A DNA stretch of 64,000 nucleotides, taken from contig NZ_AOCK01000003.1 of the NCBI RefSeq assembly GCF_000348945.1, forward strand, positions 310,001-374,000, in the 5' to 3' direction. Both the position numbers and the translations under genes were made by a program. The number at the start of each line of letters is the position of its first letter. Positions within the stretch are counted from its first letter, which is position 1. Under the pieces are notes generated by a model. The model was given only the letters and a program-made list of their open reading frames with translations, was not told the origin of the DNA and made no database searches. Of the stretch, positions 37,444 to 46,909 are shown one piece after another. Origin of the DNA: Paeniglutamicibacter gangotriensis Lz1y (lineage in GTDB: Bacteria; Actinomycetota; Actinomycetes; Actinomycetales; Micrococcaceae).

Positions 37444-37959
37444 ATGTCCGGAAAACTGTCGATCGATTTGGACGGGCGCGACCCGACCTCACTGAACAGC
37501 GGAACGATCCGGAGGTTTGCCGACCGCCGGCGCAACCGGCACGGGCGCGGGCGCCGCGGACCGATGCTTTTGGAACCGTTGCCAGGTTCACGCACCCGGG
37601 GCGAACGCTTCGAGGACCTGCTCATCGAGTCCGCCGAACGCTTGGCCGACCGCTGGGGCGAGAAAGTCACCTCCATCGATTTTCGCATCATGATGGTGCC
37701 CCATACCAAGGTCCTGGAACGAGTTGAAGCCGCCGGCACCCGGGTCCCGTGGGGTACCAACCGTGCGGGCCGCCCGGGGCGAAGCGAACGAATCACCTTA
37801 TACCGCCGGCCCATCGAGGAGGCCTGCGCTCACGCCCCCGAATTGCTCCCTGAACTGATCCACATCTCCATCGTGGAACAGCTCGCCGATCGGTGGGCGA
37901 TGGACCCCCAGCTCGTTGATCCCGAGTACGGGATGTGGGGCCCGGCTCCCGGGCACTAG
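37444..37959 (+). CDS. Zincin-like metallopeptidase family protein lacking HExxH
   Basis: This 171-residue protein belongs to the DUF1025 zincin-like family by its core (ERFEDLLIESAERLADRWG, then ITLYRRPIEE, then VDPEYGMWG). The expected HExxH helix is replaced by LIHISIVEQLADRW (His140, Glu145), so zinc proteolysis is doubtful. The first 50 residues are a basic Arg-rich extension. The 3' end overlaps the convergent DUF5719 gene by four bases. Its place between DUF3499 and the envelope glycosylation genes is conserved; the function is unknown. Confidence 0.8.
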   Translation: MSGKLSIDLDGRDPTSLNSGTIRRFADRRRNRHGRGRRGPMLLEPLPGSRTRGERFEDLLIESAERLADRWGEKVTSIDFRIMMVPHTKVLERVEAAGTRVPWGTNRAGRPGRSERITLYRRPIEEACAHAPELLPELIHISIVEQLADRWAMDPQLVDPEYGMWGPAPGH

Positions 37960-39875
37960 TCGCGCAGCAGGACCTGGACGCCTTCGCGGCCCGAAGGCTC
38001 CGCACCGGGGACCAGCGCCGCAACCCCGTACGCTCCGTCGGTGACGATCGCCCCGGCATAGCTGGGGGCTCCGCTGGCCGAGAAGACCAACGCCGTTGCT
38101 GAGGGAAAATCTGCGGCGTTCAGCACAACCGACTTCGAATCGGCCAGCGTGACTTCCTTGGCTTGCGAGAGCTTCCCCGCAGCATCCAGTGACCGCACCG
38201 ACACCGTGGCGGTGTCCTGGGGTGCATTGAGCACCACCGATGTTCTCCCCGTCGAAGGCAGCACCATCAGGTGTTCGCTGCCCAGCCGGTGGGCTGCCGG
38301 AGCCCAGGCCACGTCGATGGGTTCATCGGCTTTGGTGCCGCGCACCATCTTCACACTCGCACTCACCGCGGAATCGGCTTCCACGACGATGGTGTAGTTT
38401 CCGGCCGGTAGCCCGGTCAGCGGCAGTCGGTCTGTCGCGTTGGAGGCCACCACCACTTCCCCGCCACCGGGGATCGCCACCTCGCCGTTGGTGCCGAAGG
38501 CGCGGACCTGCACCGTGGCCCCTTCCGCGGAGGTCGCCGCGAGCACAAGCTCGGGGATCGCATCGGCGTTGGCACCGGGCTTGGCCAATTCCTCGGCGCG
38601 CTTCGGATCCTGCAACACCACCCCGGGGATCACCTGTGTGGAGTTCGCACCTTCGGCGGCACCGAGGTAGTCAACGCCGCCGGGAACCAGCCCGCGCAGC
38701 GTGGACTGCTGGATCGTGGCACTGATCCGGCCGCCGGCAGAGGTGACCTTGGCGGAGAGGGATTTCTCGTTTGGCGCGTAGCCGGCCAGGATGATGGATT
38801 TCGATTCGCCGGGGGCAATGGCCACCGCCGAAAGGTTGGGTGCCTGGATCATTCCGTCGGCGCCACGCAAATCCACCCGGACCTCGGCGACGGAGGCCGA
38901 GGGGTTGACCAGGTTCAGTACCGCGGTGGAACCGGGGGTGGTGACCGCGCCGGTGAGCCAGGACTCTGCGGCGGGCTCGGTGCACCCGGAAACGGCCAGC
39001 CCGGCCAGGTCGCCGTCACCGGCTTGGTAGGTGCGCACGGCGGAGACCATGGATTGGACCCCACCCAGGGGCTGGGCATGGACCGTCAGCGCCTCGGAGT
39101 AGCCGCTGGCCGGACCCACCGCGCCCTTGCGCTGGTTGGTGCCGTCCTCGCCGGCCCCACTGAGTTTTTCGGCCTCATCCGCGGCCAAGCGCGGGGAGAT
39201 CGTTTTTTCGACCTTGTCATCGTTGGTGAGCATTTCGGCGCCGGGGACCCGCCCTGCCGCATCCGAGAGCACCGCGGCGCGCAACGTGGTCTTGGCGTCC
39301 TTAGAAGCCGGAGCGAATTCCGGATCCACCCCGGAACCGGCCCCGGTGAACAGCTTCATGGTGGCCGGGCAGGAGGCCAGTGCGTCGCCGGCAGGCAGGG
39401 AGGTCACAGCAACTTCTGCCTCGAGCGCCGCGGTGGCAGGAGGGAAAAAGGAACCGGCAGCAAGAGCTGCCGCGCCCAGCGCCAGCACCCCCACCGAACC
39501 GAGCGCACCGATGGCGCGGCGCGGGGATTTCTGACCTCGGCCACGTTTGGTCGGTGTGGCTGCGGTGCCTTCCGCGGCCACAGCAGCTGGCGGGTTCTGC
39601 TCGGCCTTTGTGGTTTTGGCTGTCGGCTCCGGGCCCCCGGAGGCCTCGGGGGTCTCGGTTTCCGGAGACTTCCCGGATTCGCTTGCTCCCGGGGTTCCTG
39701 CTGCAGGGGTTCGAGTTGCTTCGCTGGCCGGCGTAGCCGCCGGGACGGGCGCTGCTGCCTCGTCCTTGCCGGTCTGTGCGGGGAGCGGAGTCCCCGGGGC
39801 CAGCCCTGCGGCCTCGCGGGCTGCGGACGCGGCGCGTTCTGCCTCGCGGCGGCCCCTGCGGGAATCGTTTTTCAC
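37956..39875 (-). CDS. DUF5719 family membrane-anchored protein
   Basis: The 639-residue protein has a cytosolic Ala/Glu/Pro/Thr-rich head (about 1-135), one membrane helix (about 140-162) and a large extracytoplasmic beta-rich domain to the end. The C-terminal domain resembles actinobacterial DUF5719 (RVDLRGADG, LAGYAPNEKSL, LPLTGLPAGNYTIVVEAD). Its ATG overlaps the end of the GT2 gene by four bases (39875-39872), so the two are coupled and may act together at the cell surface. No catalytic motif is evident. Confidence 0.8.
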   Translation of the reverse strand: MKNDSRRGRREAERAASAAREAAGLAPGTPLPAQTGKDEAAAPVPAATPASEATRTPAAGTPGASESGKSPETETPEASGGPEPTAKTTKAEQNPPAAVAAEGTAATPTKRGRGQKSPRRAIGALGSVGVLALGAAALAAGSFFPPATAALEAEVAVTSLPAGDALASCPATMKLFTGAGSGVDPEFAPASKDAKTTLRAAVLSDAAGRVPGAEMLTNDDKVEKTISPRLAADEAEKLSGAGEDGTNQRKGAVGPASGYSEALTVHAQPLGGVQSMVSAVRTYQAGDGDLAGLAVSGCTEPAAESWLTGAVTTPGSTAVLNLVNPSASVAEVRVDLRGADGMIQAPNLSAVAIAPGESKSIILAGYAPNEKSLSAKVTSAGGRISATIQQSTLRGLVPGGVDYLGAAEGANSTQVIPGVVLQDPKRAEELAKPGANADAIPELVLAATSAEGATVQVRAFGTNGEVAIPGGGEVVVASNATDRLPLTGLPAGNYTIVVEADSAVSASVKMVRGTKADEPIDVAWAPAAHRLGSEHLMVLPSTGRTSVVLNAPQDTATVSVRSLDAAGKLSQAKEVTLADSKSVVLNAADFPSATALVFSASGAPSYAGAIVTDGAYGVAALVPGAEPSGREGVQVLLRD

Positions 39876-42800
39876 TTGGTCTCCTTGACCCTCGCGGCAC
39901 GGCGTCCGCGGTCGAGCTCGTCAATGCTTTCGGCGTTGCCGCGGGTGCGGTATTCGTCCAGTCGACGGGCGGCAAAACGGCGGTTGCGCGGAATCGGGAT
40001 GACCAGCAGCAGGGCCAGGAAAAGTACCACCAGCTGGGCGATGGCCACGGGGACCTGGTACGGGCTCTGATAGTGCAGTTCCAGTGTTCCGGAAGCCTCT
40101 CCCAGTTCGAAGCCCTGCGCCCAGGGAACGGTTTCGGCTCCGCTGCCCGCAGCCTTCGGGGCCGCGGCCACGGTGGTCGGGCTCAGTTGCACCCCGTCGA
40201 GGGTGGCCTTCCACCCCGGATCGGCGCGTTGGGCCATCACCAGCACCCGATCCGCGTCACCTGCCTGGATCTCGGCCCCTGACACTGCTCCGCGGTGCGA
40301 TGGCAGCAAGGCCACGGTCGCGCCGTCGGAGATGATGCGCACCCGTGCTGTTGAATCAGTGGTGTTGTTCACCCCGGGGATCTCGCCTTGCGGTTCAACC
40401 CGCCAGAGCCACCCGGACTCGGTCCGGCCCACGGCCACCAGGCCGGGGACCGCGTCGAGCCTGGCCACCAAGGCAGAGGCTGTCTCGCGCTGGTCCTGCA
40501 GCACCACAAAACCGGCGCCCAGGGCCTCAAGTTCCTCCCGCGGATCCAGGGCCGAGTCGGAGACCAGGGTCGCTACGGATTGCTCGATCAAGCGATCCGC
40601 GTCATCCGAGCCGCGCAGCTCGGGCTCAAGCAGTGAGCCCGTCAGACGGTTCGCGGCAACTGGCTGCGAGAGGGCATCGGCGGTGGTTCCGGCCCCGTTC
40701 ATCAGCGACGCGTTCACCGCGCCGTCACCGTTTTGGGCCAGCACCAAGGTACGTTCCTCATATTCGCCCCGCCCGCGGTCGGCCGCCGTGGCCGGAAGCG
40801 TCCGCGCCGAGACGGGGACCAACAGGCTTTGCGCCCCCAAGGTGGTTGCCGAGGTGTCGGTGGCGAGCGCCGGAAGCTGGGCGGTGATCCAGTTTGCGCC
40901 GGACAATACCACCGAGAGACCCAGCAAGGCCGAGGCCCAGACCATGACACCGGTCGAGGCACTGGCTGCCGATTCGCGGCGTCCCGAAGGCACAGTAGCG
41001 CGTTCCCCACGGAAGACCGAGATGCCCAGGCTCGCGGTAAACAGCAGGCCCAAGACAAAGAAGGAAACAAACGGGCCGTTGAAGGCCGTGACGAAGGTGT
41101 TCCCCGAGACGGCGGAGGGAATTAGTGTCGCTCCGTATCCGGCGGTCAGCATCAGCACACCGCCCAGCCAGAGCCAGCGGGCCAGCGGCAGGGAGGCATT
41201 GCGTCCACCGGCAAAGAGCCCGATGAGGGCAAAGGCCAGTAACGGTGCACCGATCAGCAGCACCAATACCAGTGCCCAGGGGCCGGCGGGCAGGAAGCCG
41301 AGGCCGGAGGGGATATCGAAGATCCCAAACGAGGTGGGTACGCCCAGGGCCTGGGCCCAGAGCGGTGCCGCGCTGAAGGGCAGTGCCAGTCCCGGATCGG
41401 TGAGCAGCACGCGCGGGTTGCCCCACGCGGCGATGATCAACGGCAGGTTGAGCACGAGCATCGGAAGCGGCACCCAGAACAGGGTCTTGGCGCGGGAGCG
41501 CAACACGATGGCGGAGGCCAGGATCAGCACCAGCAGGCCGAGCCCAACGGCAGGTGATCCGGCGGCCACTCCAAGAAGCAGCAGCGCGGCAGCCGAGGCA
41601 GCGGTCCAAGAAGGGATCTGGCCGATCCCGGGTCGCGACTGGCGTTGGCCAGTGCCGCGGCCGGCCTCGAAATCGACTGCGGCACCCACGGTGCGCAGCA
41701 GCGCCAGCAGCAGCACCGGTGCCAGCACGTGCACCAGCACGGCTCCGGCCCGGCCGGAGGCCAGCGAAACCTGCAGCGTCGGGGCCAAGGCCCAGAGCAA
41801 GGCTCCCACCATGCGGGCGGCCCGCGAACGGGTCACAGCACCGAGTCCCAGCCAGGCGCTCAACGCGGCCAATGGCATCGCCATGAAAATAAGCACCACG
41901 GCCGCGGCGTTGGCGTTTCCGCCGCCAACCAGGGCCAACAGCCAGTGGAAGAAGTCGAGGGAATCCCCGCCTGCGGGGCTTCCGGCGCCGATGTTGGCCC
42001 ACCAACCGGTGGCATTGGAGAAGATCTCCGAGGCCTTGGTGGACAGTGGCAGCAAGGCCCCGCCGGCTACGGCTGGTGCCCCGAGCAGCACGCGCAGCCC
42101 GATGAGGGAGGCAGCGGTGCTCAGCACCACCGCGATGATCGTACTGACGAAGGCCGAGGTGCGGTTTGGTGCGGCGAGGGCCGCGAAGTCGTTGCGGGCA
42201 TCGCCGCTGGGGTCCTGCGATGCGGTGGCTCCGGTGCCGTCTCCGTAGACGGTGCCGGCATCCAGCGAGTCCATCATGTGTTTGCGGTGTTCGCGCACCA
42301 CGGCTTGGTCGGTCAGCAGACGGGAGATCGAGTTGCGTGGGACTCGTCGGGTTTGTGCCGCGGCCGCTCTCGAGCGGGAAAGCATCATGGGGGTGCACAC
42401 GGCACGGAATGTCGCACCGAGTTGGCCGAAGGCGTAGGCGGGGTCCTTGGCCAGAAGCGAGAGCAGGAAACGATAGATGCCCCCGAGTACCGCGCCGACG
42501 ACCAGGAAGGGGATGGCCCAGGTGCTGGCGTGCTTGAGGCGCATGAAGACTTCGGCGCGCCGTGTTTCGGCGGGCCCGGCCAAGGCGCGGACCACTGCTG
42601 CCTTGTGGTGGATCTTGGCCGTGGGAACGATCACCACGCGGTTTCCCATGAGGCGGTTACGCCAGCACAGGTCCATGTCGTCGCCGAGCCCGGGCAGGGC
42701 AGGGTCGAAGCCACCCAAGGCTTCGAAGACGTCGCGGCGGATGAGCATGCCCGCGCTGGTTACGGCGAAGGAGTCAGTGCGTGCATCGTATTGCCCCTGG

Positions 42801-43327
42801 TCGACCTCGTCGATTTCCATCAGGGTCAGGCGCTCGGCGTGTTTGTTCACGCTCAGGCCCACATCCAGCAGCCGGCGCGGGGAATCCAGGTCGAGCTGCT
42901 TACACCCGGCGATGGTCACCGATTCGGTGGCTTCCACCACGGTCAGCAGCTTTTCCAGTGCGTTGAGTTCGGGCACCGAGTCGTCGTGGATAAGCCACAA
43001 CCATTCCGTGCGCCCGGACCGGGGCTGGCCCAGCGATTGCACTGCGGCCATCACCGAATGTCCGAAGCTGTGCTCGGGCACCTCGAGGATGCTCGCGTCA
43101 GAGGGCAGCTGCTTGCGCATCAGATCGGCCGAGCCATCGGTGGAGGAAGCATCAACCCCGATGAAGCGGTCGATCAGGCGCGTCTGGTCGCGCAGTGCAG
43201 CCAGGGTCCGGGGTAGAAATTCTGCGCCATTGTGGGCAGCCACAATGGCTGTGACGTGGATCGTGGGAAGAATTAGACTGCTCGTTTCCGAAGCCGACGG
43301 CGCTCGCGCTCGGACAAGCCGCCCCAA
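39872..43327 (-). CDS. Large membrane glycosyltransferase (GT2 domain plus multi-helix region)
   Basis: This 1151-residue protein begins with a GT2 domain (about 20-250): TAIVAAHNGAEFLPR, the nucleotide-sugar acidic motif, and LGDDMDLCWRNR. About a dozen membrane helices follow (about 260-800), then an extracytoplasmic C-terminal region and a last helix near 1100. It probably adds sugars to a cell-envelope polymer or lipid carrier; donor and acceptor are unknown. The start is uncertain: TTG at 43327 is the last usual start before the domain and lies 55 bases inside whiB. The end overlaps DUF5719. Confidence 0.8.
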   Translation of the reverse strand: MGRLVRARAPSASETSSLILPTIHVTAIVAAHNGAEFLPRTLAALRDQTRLIDRFIGVDASSTDGSADLMRKQLPSDASILEVPEHSFGHSVMAAVQSLGQPRSGRTEWLWLIHDDSVPELNALEKLLTVVEATESVTIAGCKQLDLDSPRRLLDVGLSVNKHAERLTLMEIDEVDQGQYDARTDSFAVTSAGMLIRRDVFEALGGFDPALPGLGDDMDLCWRNRLMGNRVVIVPTAKIHHKAAVVRALAGPAETRRAEVFMRLKHASTWAIPFLVVGAVLGGIYRFLLSLLAKDPAYAFGQLGATFRAVCTPMMLSRSRAAAAQTRRVPRNSISRLLTDQAVVREHRKHMMDSLDAGTVYGDGTGATASQDPSGDARNDFAALAAPNRTSAFVSTIIAVVLSTAASLIGLRVLLGAPAVAGGALLPLSTKASEIFSNATGWWANIGAGSPAGGDSLDFFHWLLALVGGGNANAAAVVLIFMAMPLAALSAWLGLGAVTRSRAARMVGALLWALAPTLQVSLASGRAGAVLVHVLAPVLLLALLRTVGAAVDFEAGRGTGQRQSRPGIGQIPSWTAASAAALLLLGVAAGSPAVGLGLLVLILASAIVLRSRAKTLFWVPLPMLVLNLPLIIAAWGNPRVLLTDPGLALPFSAAPLWAQALGVPTSFGIFDIPSGLGFLPAGPWALVLVLLIGAPLLAFALIGLFAGGRNASLPLARWLWLGGVLMLTAGYGATLIPSAVSGNTFVTAFNGPFVSFFVLGLLFTASLGISVFRGERATVPSGRRESAASASTGVMVWASALLGLSVVLSGANWITAQLPALATDTSATTLGAQSLLVPVSARTLPATAADRGRGEYEERTLVLAQNGDGAVNASLMNGAGTTADALSQPVAANRLTGSLLEPELRGSDDADRLIEQSVATLVSDSALDPREELEALGAGFVVLQDQRETASALVARLDAVPGLVAVGRTESGWLWRVEPQGEIPGVNNTTDSTARVRIISDGATVALLPSHRGAVSGAEIQAGDADRVLVMAQRADPGWKATLDGVQLSPTTVAAAPKAAGSGAETVPWAQGFELGEASGTLELHYQSPYQVPVAIAQLVVLFLALLLVIPIPRNRRFAARRLDEYRTRGNAESIDELDRGRRAARVKETK

Positions 43328-43797
43328 ATGCCAAAGCGTTCATCGTTGGTCAGGGCATATTCAAGGCATTCGGATCGTACGTTGCATGCACCGCATACCC
43401 TCTTGGCGTCACGGGTGGATCCACCTTTTTCGGGGAAGAACGCCTCGGGGTCAGTCTGGGCGCATAACGCCTCCGACTGCCAGCCAAGCTCGCCTTCTTC
43501 TTCTTCTTCTTCTGCAGAACCCAGGCCGATCCAGATGGCCTTGGCGGGAGTCTTGCCGTCCGCCGACGCATCGAGGCTTGGTGCCCATGAGGGAGTCAGT
43601 TCAACGGTCAAGTCGTTGGCCGCTTCATGGGCCAGCAGGAATGCGGCGTTCTCCTCGGCAGGGTTGAGCGCCCTGGAACTCTTAGGAGGCGCAGCCGGGT
43701 CGACAAACCAGTCGGATGGGACGCCACGTCCCTCGCCATAGCCCGGCGCCAACACTGTCGCTTCGGCTTCATTGAAGCTTCGATCCACGTTCCCCAT
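43273..43797 (-). CDS. WhiB-family iron-sulfur transcription factor
   Basis: This 174-residue WhiB-like protein has four cluster-binding cysteines (Cys112, 135, 138, 144; spacing C-x22-C-x2-C-x5-C), the GIWGGLSERER turn and a basic C-terminal RRRLRKRAV tail. Its context next to the GT2 and DUF3499 genes matches the WhiB2/WhmD group, which controls septation with sigma-A. The first 100 residues are a non-conserved extension with a run of six glutamates, about double the usual length. A GGAAGG tract lies upstream of the ATG at 43797. Confidence 0.9.
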   Translation of the reverse strand: MGNVDRSFNEAEATVLAPGYGEGRGVPSDWFVDPAAPPKSSRALNPAEENAAFLLAHEAANDLTVELTPSWAPSLDASADGKTPAKAIWIGLGSAEEEEEEGELGWQSEALCAQTDPEAFFPEKGGSTRDAKRVCGACNVRSECLEYALTNDERFGIWGGLSERERRRLRKRAV

Positions 43798-44086
43798 GGT
43801 TTACCAACCTTCCGCCGTAACGAACTATGTACCAAAATTGACCGTAAGATGAGCGATGCCGACGACCTTCAACATGGAGTCGCCGGGGAATAAAATCACT
43901 ACCTCAGACGGTGCACTATCTAATTACACTGGTGTAACTCGGGTCGCGTCAAGTGCGGTCGTTGATTTTAGCCACACAAGTCGTGCTTTTACGGCCACGC
44001 CACGCCCGGAACTTCGCCGTGACTACACAGAAATACGCCCGCCCGCGGATTCCCGGGGAATTCACAGGCTTGACAAGGAGCACCCC

Positions 44087-44815
44087 ATGCCCATTGAGAC
44101 CAACTCGTTACATCCCGTCGAATCCCTCTTGGCTCCGGTACGCCATTCCACCCATCCATATCTGACTTGGTACTCGCAAACTGGAGAGCGCGTGGAGCTC
44201 AGCGGACGGGTCTTTGACAACTGGGTCGCCAAGAGCGCGAACCTTTTGCACGAAGAGTTTGACTTAGCCCCGGGCAGCGTCGTCGCCACCGATATGCCCG
44301 GTCACTGGAAGTCAGCCGCACTGCTGTTGGCGTGCTGGCATCTGGGCGCCGAGGTCCGCTGGGTGGCACCCGGAACTGATCCCGGTGCCGTGGACGTATT
44401 CATAACTGCAGACCCGCAAACCTTAGCAGTCGGTGGAGCCGTGGAAGTCATCGTTGTCCCGCTGCCTGCGCTGGCCATGGCCTTCGGTGGCCCGCTGCCG
44501 GTTGGCGCCACCGATTATGCTTCCGAGGTCCGTTCCTACGCGGATTCGTTCTCCTCCTTCCCCATCGATACCTCCGCCACGGCGCTGACGTCCGAGACCG
44601 GGACGTTGAGCTACATCGATCTTTTCGCATCCGGGACACCGGATCAGGAAGCGGGGACCACGCTGGTTGGAACCGCGCTCCCCTTGGATCGAGTCATCCA
44701 GACAGTGTTGGCCCAGTGGATCGCGGGAAATCCTGTCGTGCTCGTCGAAGAAGGGGTGGCAATCACCGATTCGCTGCTCACCGGCGAACGAGTCACCACC
44801 CGCCTGGACCTGTAG
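44087..44815 (+). CDS. TIGR03089 family protein
   Basis: This 242-residue actinobacterial protein looks like the first part of an acyl-adenylate-forming enzyme (adenylation-like fold: PYLTWYSQTGERVELSGRVFD, LAPGSVVATDMPGHW, ACWHLGAEVRWV). It lacks the ATP-binding P-loop and catalytic domain, so it is not an active ligase by itself. The ATG at 44087 is fixed by AAGGAG six bases before it; longer in-frame versions have no signal. It diverges from whiB and converges on gtrA. The function is unknown. Confidence 0.85.
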   Translation: MPIETNSLHPVESLLAPVRHSTHPYLTWYSQTGERVELSGRVFDNWVAKSANLLHEEFDLAPGSVVATDMPGHWKSAALLLACWHLGAEVRWVAPGTDPGAVDVFITADPQTLAVGGAVEVIVVPLPALAMAFGGPLPVGATDYASEVRSYADSFSSFPIDTSATALTSETGTLSYIDLFASGTPDQEAGTTLVGTALPLDRVIQTVLAQWIAGNPVVLVEEGVAITDSLLTGERVTTRLDL

Positions 44816-44848
44816 CCGCTGCCTGGCAGGGATCCCGGTCAACAAAAA

Positions 44849-44913
44849 ACCCCGGCTCACTCATGCGGGACCCGACGCCGGAAGGCGTGGGGGTCCCGGG
44901 CGGGTGCCGGGGT
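44849..44913 (-). terminator. Intrinsic terminator of gtrA
   Basis: Three nested stems (ACCCCGGC/GCCGGGGT, CGGGACCC/GGGTCCCG, ACGCC-GGAA-GGCGT) are followed on the minus strand by a T-run. It lies between convergent genes and may also stop plus-strand transcripts. Confidence 0.8.
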
Positions 44914-44951
44914 GATTCTCCGTGGCGCTGCCGCGGAGCTGAGTGCAGGGT

Positions 44952-45515
44952 TTAGTCCTTGACGTCCGGGGTCAGGCTCGGGTTCGGAGCCTGGGTCTCC
45001 TGCTCGAACGAACCGTGTTCCGGTCCAACGCTGAGCAGCTCACGGTCGTGGGCGAATTCCTCTTCCTGGTCCATTTCGGCACCAAAGACCCAGAAACGGT
45101 AGGCGAAGAACCTGAAGATGGTGCCCAGCACCAAGCCGACCACTGAACCTGCGATGAAGATGCTGGTGGTGTCGGTCAGTCCGATCCAATATTTCGTGAC
45201 AAACACGCAGGCCGCTGCGATGCCCAGCCCGATGGCGTTCATGATGAGGAACATCACCAGTTCACGCACGACATTTGCTTGACGACGGTGACGGAAGGTC
45301 CAGTAACGGTTAGCAACCCACGAGAACATGGTGGCCACCACGCCGGCAACGATTTTCGCCTTGACTTCGGAGTCCGACATGGGGCCCTTGAGCAGCCACA
45401 GGTAGATGCCGGAGTCGATCACGAAGGCAACACCCCCGACGACACCGAACTTGGCTACTTCCCGCCACAGCATGGACACCAAACCCATGAGCTTGTCCCA
45501 GATCCTCGTCAGCAT
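44952..45515 (-). CDS. GtrA family membrane protein
   Basis: This 187-residue GtrA protein has four membrane helices (starting at VAKFGVVGGVAFVIDSGIYL) and the family motifs FSWVANRYWTF and FRFFAYRFWVFG. GtrA proteins move polyprenyl-linked sugars across the membrane or support such transferases. The acidic C-terminal tail (about 150-187) is extra. GGAGG overlaps the spacing before ATG at 45515. Upstream frame extends into purK territory and is not coding. It diverges from purK; the gtrA-purK-purE neighbourhood is conserved. Confidence 0.9.
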   Translation of the reverse strand: MLTRIWDKLMGLVSMLWREVAKFGVVGGVAFVIDSGIYLWLLKGPMSDSEVKAKIVAGVVATMFSWVANRYWTFRHRRQANVVRELVMFLIMNAIGLGIAAACVFVTKYWIGLTDTTSIFIAGSVVGLVLGTIFRFFAYRFWVFGAEMDQEEEFAHDRELLSVGPEHGSFEQETQAPNPSLTPDVKD

Positions 45516-45703
45516 GATCCTCCATGGTTTCGTTTCAATGCGTTTCGCCGCCTCACGTGGACGGGGATCCAGTGGCGGCGATGGCGCTGATCCGCGACTT
45601 CCTGACCCGGTCAACCAAGCCATTCTAATGCGGTTCACTGAAAATTCACCGACAAAGGTGTTCAAACTCCCTTTATCCGCCAACTGAAGGCGCGTAGGTT
45701 GGG

Positions 45704-45709
45704 TAGGCT
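45704..45709 (+). promoter_or_regulatory. -10 element TAGGCT of leaderless purK
   Basis: Six bases (GTGCGG) separate the hexamer from GTG at 45716. Confidence 0.55.
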
Positions 45710-45715
45710 GTGCGG

Positions 45716-46909
45716 GTGACGTTTCCAGTAATTGGCGTTGTTGGCGGAGGCCAACTCGCACGCATGATGGCCCCCGAGGCATTGAACCTCGGTTTCGAAC
45801 TACGCATCCTGGCCGAGGGCCCGGATGTGTCAGCCGCGCGCTGCGTTGCCGACGCACCGGTGGGTGACTACAAAGATTTGGCAACGCTGCGGGAGTTTGC
45901 CCGTGGACTCGACGTGATGACGTTCGACCACGAGCACGTGCCCAACGAGCACCTGCAGGCATTGATTGCCGAGGGCGTGAACGTGCAGCCGCGTCCCGCC
46001 GCGCTGATCCATGCCCAAGACAAGCTGGTGATGCGCGCAGCCATCGCCGAGCTCGGACTGCCCAACCCGGCCTGGGCCGCGGTTGAGACCGTCGATGAGC
46101 TGGTGGACTTCGGCGAGCGGATCGGCTGGCCGGTCGTGCTCAAAACCCCACGCGGCGGCTACGACGGCAAGGGTGTGCGCATGCTCGACTCCGCCGACGA
46201 GGCCCGTGCCGCGGCCGACTGGTTCGGCAACGGAGCCCTGCTGGCGGAGGACAAGGTCCCCTTCACCCGTGAACTTTCCGCACTGGTGGCCCGCACCCCC
46301 GGCGGCGAGGAAAAGGCTTGGGACGTGGTGCACACCATCCAAGTCGATGGCGTCTGCGACGAGGTCATCGCCCCGGCCAAGGCACTGCCCGCAGAGATCG
46401 CTGCGGCTGCCAAGGACGCAGCTTTGAAGATCGCCGCGGCTTTCGGTGTCACCGGTGTGATGGCCGCCGAACTTTTCGAGACTCCCGGCACCGGTGCCGG
46501 TTTTGTGATCAACGAACTTGCCATGCGCCCGCACAACACCGGGCACTGGACCATGAATGGCTCGATCACCAGCCAGTTCGAGCAGCACCTGCGCGCCGTC
46601 TTGGACCTGCCGCTGGGTGCCACCGATGCGTTGGCCGAAACCACCGTGATGAAGAACTACCTCGGCGGGGCCAACCAAGACCTGTTCTCCGCGTTCAACG
46701 CCGCATTGGCCGCCGAACCGCGTGTGAAGGTCCATGCCTACGGCAAATCTGTGCGCCCGGGACGCAAAATCGGGCACGTCAATGTGGTCTCCGAGCCCGG
46801 TGAATCCGTTGATTCGCTGCGCGACCGCGCCAACGCCGTGGCCTCCCTGATCCGCGACGGAGTACCCACCGCGGCATCCGCAGCCACCTCCGAAGGAGTC
46901 GCACTATGA
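45716..46909 (+). CDS. purK: N5-carboxyaminoimidazole ribonucleotide synthase
   Basis: This 397-residue ATP-grasp enzyme converts AIR to N5-CAIR with ATP and bicarbonate in purine synthesis. The N-terminus reads [14 protein letters not shown], the ATP-grasp loop includes [14 protein letters not shown], and the C-terminal part has [14 protein letters not shown] and NYLGG. GTG at 45716 is chosen over GTG at 45710, which abuts the -10 hexamer. The stop overlaps the purE start (ATGA at 46906), a conserved coupling of consecutive enzymes. Confidence 0.95.
   Translation: MTFPVIGVVGGGQLARMMAPEALNLGFELRILAEGPDVSAARCVADAPVGDYKDLATLREFARGLDVMTFDHEHVPNEHLQALIAEGVNVQPRPAALIHAQDKLVMRAAIAELGLPNPAWAAVETVDELVDFGERIGWPVVLKTPRGGYDGKGVRMLDSADEARAAADWFGNGALLAEDKVPFTRELSALVARTPGGEEKAWDVVHTIQVDGVCDEVIAPAKALPAEIAAAAKDAALKIAAAFGVTGVMAAELFETPGTGAGFVINELAMRPHNTGHWTMNGSITSQFEQHLRAVLDLPLGATDALAETTVMKNYLGGANQDLFSAFNAALAAEPRVKVHAYGKSVRPGRKIGHVNVVSEPGESVDSLRDRANAVASLIRDGVPTAASAATSEGVAL

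Noticed and set aside
40173-43216. Two long plus-strand frames (691 and 523 codons) opposite the GT2 gene
   Set aside because: They lie antisense to a protein with a clear GT2 domain and membrane helices, and their own translations are low-complexity Ser/Pro/Arg or Gly/Gln/His sequence.
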